64,000 bases of DNA from Lumbricus rubellus (taxonomy: Eukaryota; Annelida; Clitellata; Crassiclitellata; Lumbricidae): assembly GCA_945859605.1 (NCBI GenBank), contig OX243818.1, positions 36,021,773-36,085,772 of the forward strand, read 5' to 3'. The stretch's first letter is position 1. Each line of letters starts with the position of its first letter. Made by a program: the position numbers and the translations under genes. The notes under the pieces were generated by a model. It was not told the DNA's origin and did not search any database. It worked only from the letters and a program-made list of their open reading frames with translations. Positions 62,717 through 64,000 of this stretch are shown piece after piece.

Positions 62717-63423
62717 AAATGTTAGGTCATACTTTGCATAGTTCCAACAAAGACAAAACTCCAGTGTTCTGTTCTAGAAGAACCTAGTAAATAAAAGAGA
62801 ATAAAGTAGGCCTAACAAAGGAAATAAAGTAAGAAAAACAATTGTTGCTACAAGGAATTGTTTTGTTTTCCTTATTTAAGTTGGAAAATAACCTGCTAAA
62901 CACTTTTTCCTAATGGGGTTTAACTTCCTAAGCCTCCTTGTCTATGCCACTGGACTACTGCATAGATGACTTGATTGCCGCTAATATTTTAGTAAGCCTA
63001 ATTTTTATTTCGACTTTGCAATTAGACACTAATGATGGTCTATGTCCCATTCTGCGTGTGCAAGTGGAACAATATGGAAACTTTTACATAATGTATGACA
63101 TTGTATGTGTGATCGCAGGTCTTACCTTCCGTGCTTTTATTAGTTCAATTTGTGAAAACAAATTTTGTCTCATGATACTTTTGGATCGCTCAGGGAACCG
63201 TTAGTGCTCTGTTTGGGTTCCAGGAATTTCAATTGTCAGCCCTGTCTTTACTTAACAAGTCATGGATGACATTTGTGATCCAAATCATAGGCTTGGATCA
63301 CAAGCCTATGATCCATGACTTTTGAGCATAGCTCCAAGCAGCTCTCTGGTATTGGCTAAGCCTAAACTTTACATGGAGGTCATTCATTCGTACCCATTGC
63401 CGCCAAATGGCTGGCGTCAGGAA

Positions 63424-63545
63424 TTGATGACGATGACGACGACGACGATGACGATGATGACGACGACGACGACGCTAATGAAAATGATGATGATGATGTT
63501 TAATTGTTTCTGACGAAGATGATGATGATGATGATGATGATGAAC
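63424..63545. repeat. (GAC/GAT)n microsatellite
   Basis: Mixed GACGAC, GATGAC and GATGAT runs in two blocks. Met/Thr and Asp-rich frames over it are artefacts. Confidence 0.93.
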
Positions 63546-64000
63546 TAGCTTTTTGTAACCGCGCATTAACGGTCTCAACGGTGATGATCAATGTTAAATC
63601 AGTGTTATTCGATTAGTCAGACATGGCACACGTCAACATTCATAAAATAGTTAAATACATAATATATGTAAATATTCAATATTTAGCAATAGAATTAGGC
63701 TCATATCGTGATTCTAATTCAGTACTAATCGTCCCCAAAATAATTTTTTATCCTCAGATTAGTACTTAAGCAGAAACTTTGAAGCTTTGCTAACAGAAGT
63801 TTAATTTCATCGTTAATGTTAGCATAACATAAGAGTAGCAGAGCTACATTAACTTTTCGATGTTAAGTTCCTCGTAATCATCGGGATACATTGAAACAGG
63901 TCGCTGAATACCAGCAACATTCAAGCATTCTGATTCATCAAAGTCGACATTGTTTCTAAAGCCAATCTTGGCGGCTTTCTATTGCTGCAAATTCGTGGAC

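Larger units (their letters stand above)
62481..64000 (+). other. CUB gene intron, right edge
   Basis: Contains a 25-bp inverted repeat (62609-62716), a short hairpin near 63284-63311 (ATCATAGGCTTG / AAGCCTATGAT), module-homologous intron at 63180-63360 and a GAC/GAT microsatellite (63424-63545). No exon was found. Confidence 0.6.

Noticed and set aside
63180..64000. Search for the second-half exon of CUB 5
   Set aside because: The upstream intron homology is present, but no ITC.SG..GSQIP coding block with an AG acceptor was found before 64000.

Overview
This is eukaryotic nuclear DNA, most likely from a marine invertebrate animal. The signs are phased introns with GT/AG borders, non-LTR retrotransposon fragments, tRNA-derived SINEs, many hAT-type MITEs with 8-bp target duplications, long (CATA)n microsatellites and an animal-type CUB-domain gene. 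An invertebrate deuterostome such as an echinoderm would fit the foldback elements and the SINE body, but the species cannot be fixed from the sequence.

Host gene. Nine exons on the + strand (3589-3776, 15346-15508, 18319-18491, 20857-21019, 22925-23097, 26879-27041, 31851-32023, 39547-39709, 59779-59951) encode four complete CUB domains and the first half of a fifth. Each domain is split over two exons, the first ending in phase 0 and the second in phase 1, so each pair is a symmetric 1-1 module. Intron sequence is also shared between modules, so the locus grew by tandem duplication of an exon pair with its introns. Both ends of the gene lie outside the window.

Polinton. Bases 42880-58917 are a full-length Polinton/Maverick (adintovirus-like) element of 16,038 bp. 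It begins AG, ends CT, is flanked by a perfect 6-bp duplication (GCTCTC) and has terminal inverted repeats. It lies in the intron between the second half of CUB 4 and the first half of CUB 5. Leftward genes are a zinc-ribbon/phospholipase A2-like protein and a chromodomain integrase. Rightward genes are the packaging ATPase, the probable penton (minor capsid) protein, a glycine-rich hydrophobic protein, a dUTPase-like protein, a conserved unknown, a pVI-like small protein, the major capsid protein, a SAP/NUMOD-like protein, protein-primed DNA polymerase B, an HNH protein, an adenain-like protease, and two fibre-like proteins that share a shaft but have different heads. Together these make a virion morphogenesis, replication and integration set. 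The long frames are open, so the insertion looks recent.

Host repeats. There are at least six hAT-like MITEs, several LINE fragments of two types, two SINEs, a mariner copy broken by nested insertions, and two foldback elements with 9-bp duplications whose ends are tandem short words. A complex tandem and inverted repeat tract (about 40.7-42.8 kb) adjoins the Polinton. The palindrome TAGGCCTA is strongly over-represented in the host DNA, and I saw no exact copy inside the Polinton.
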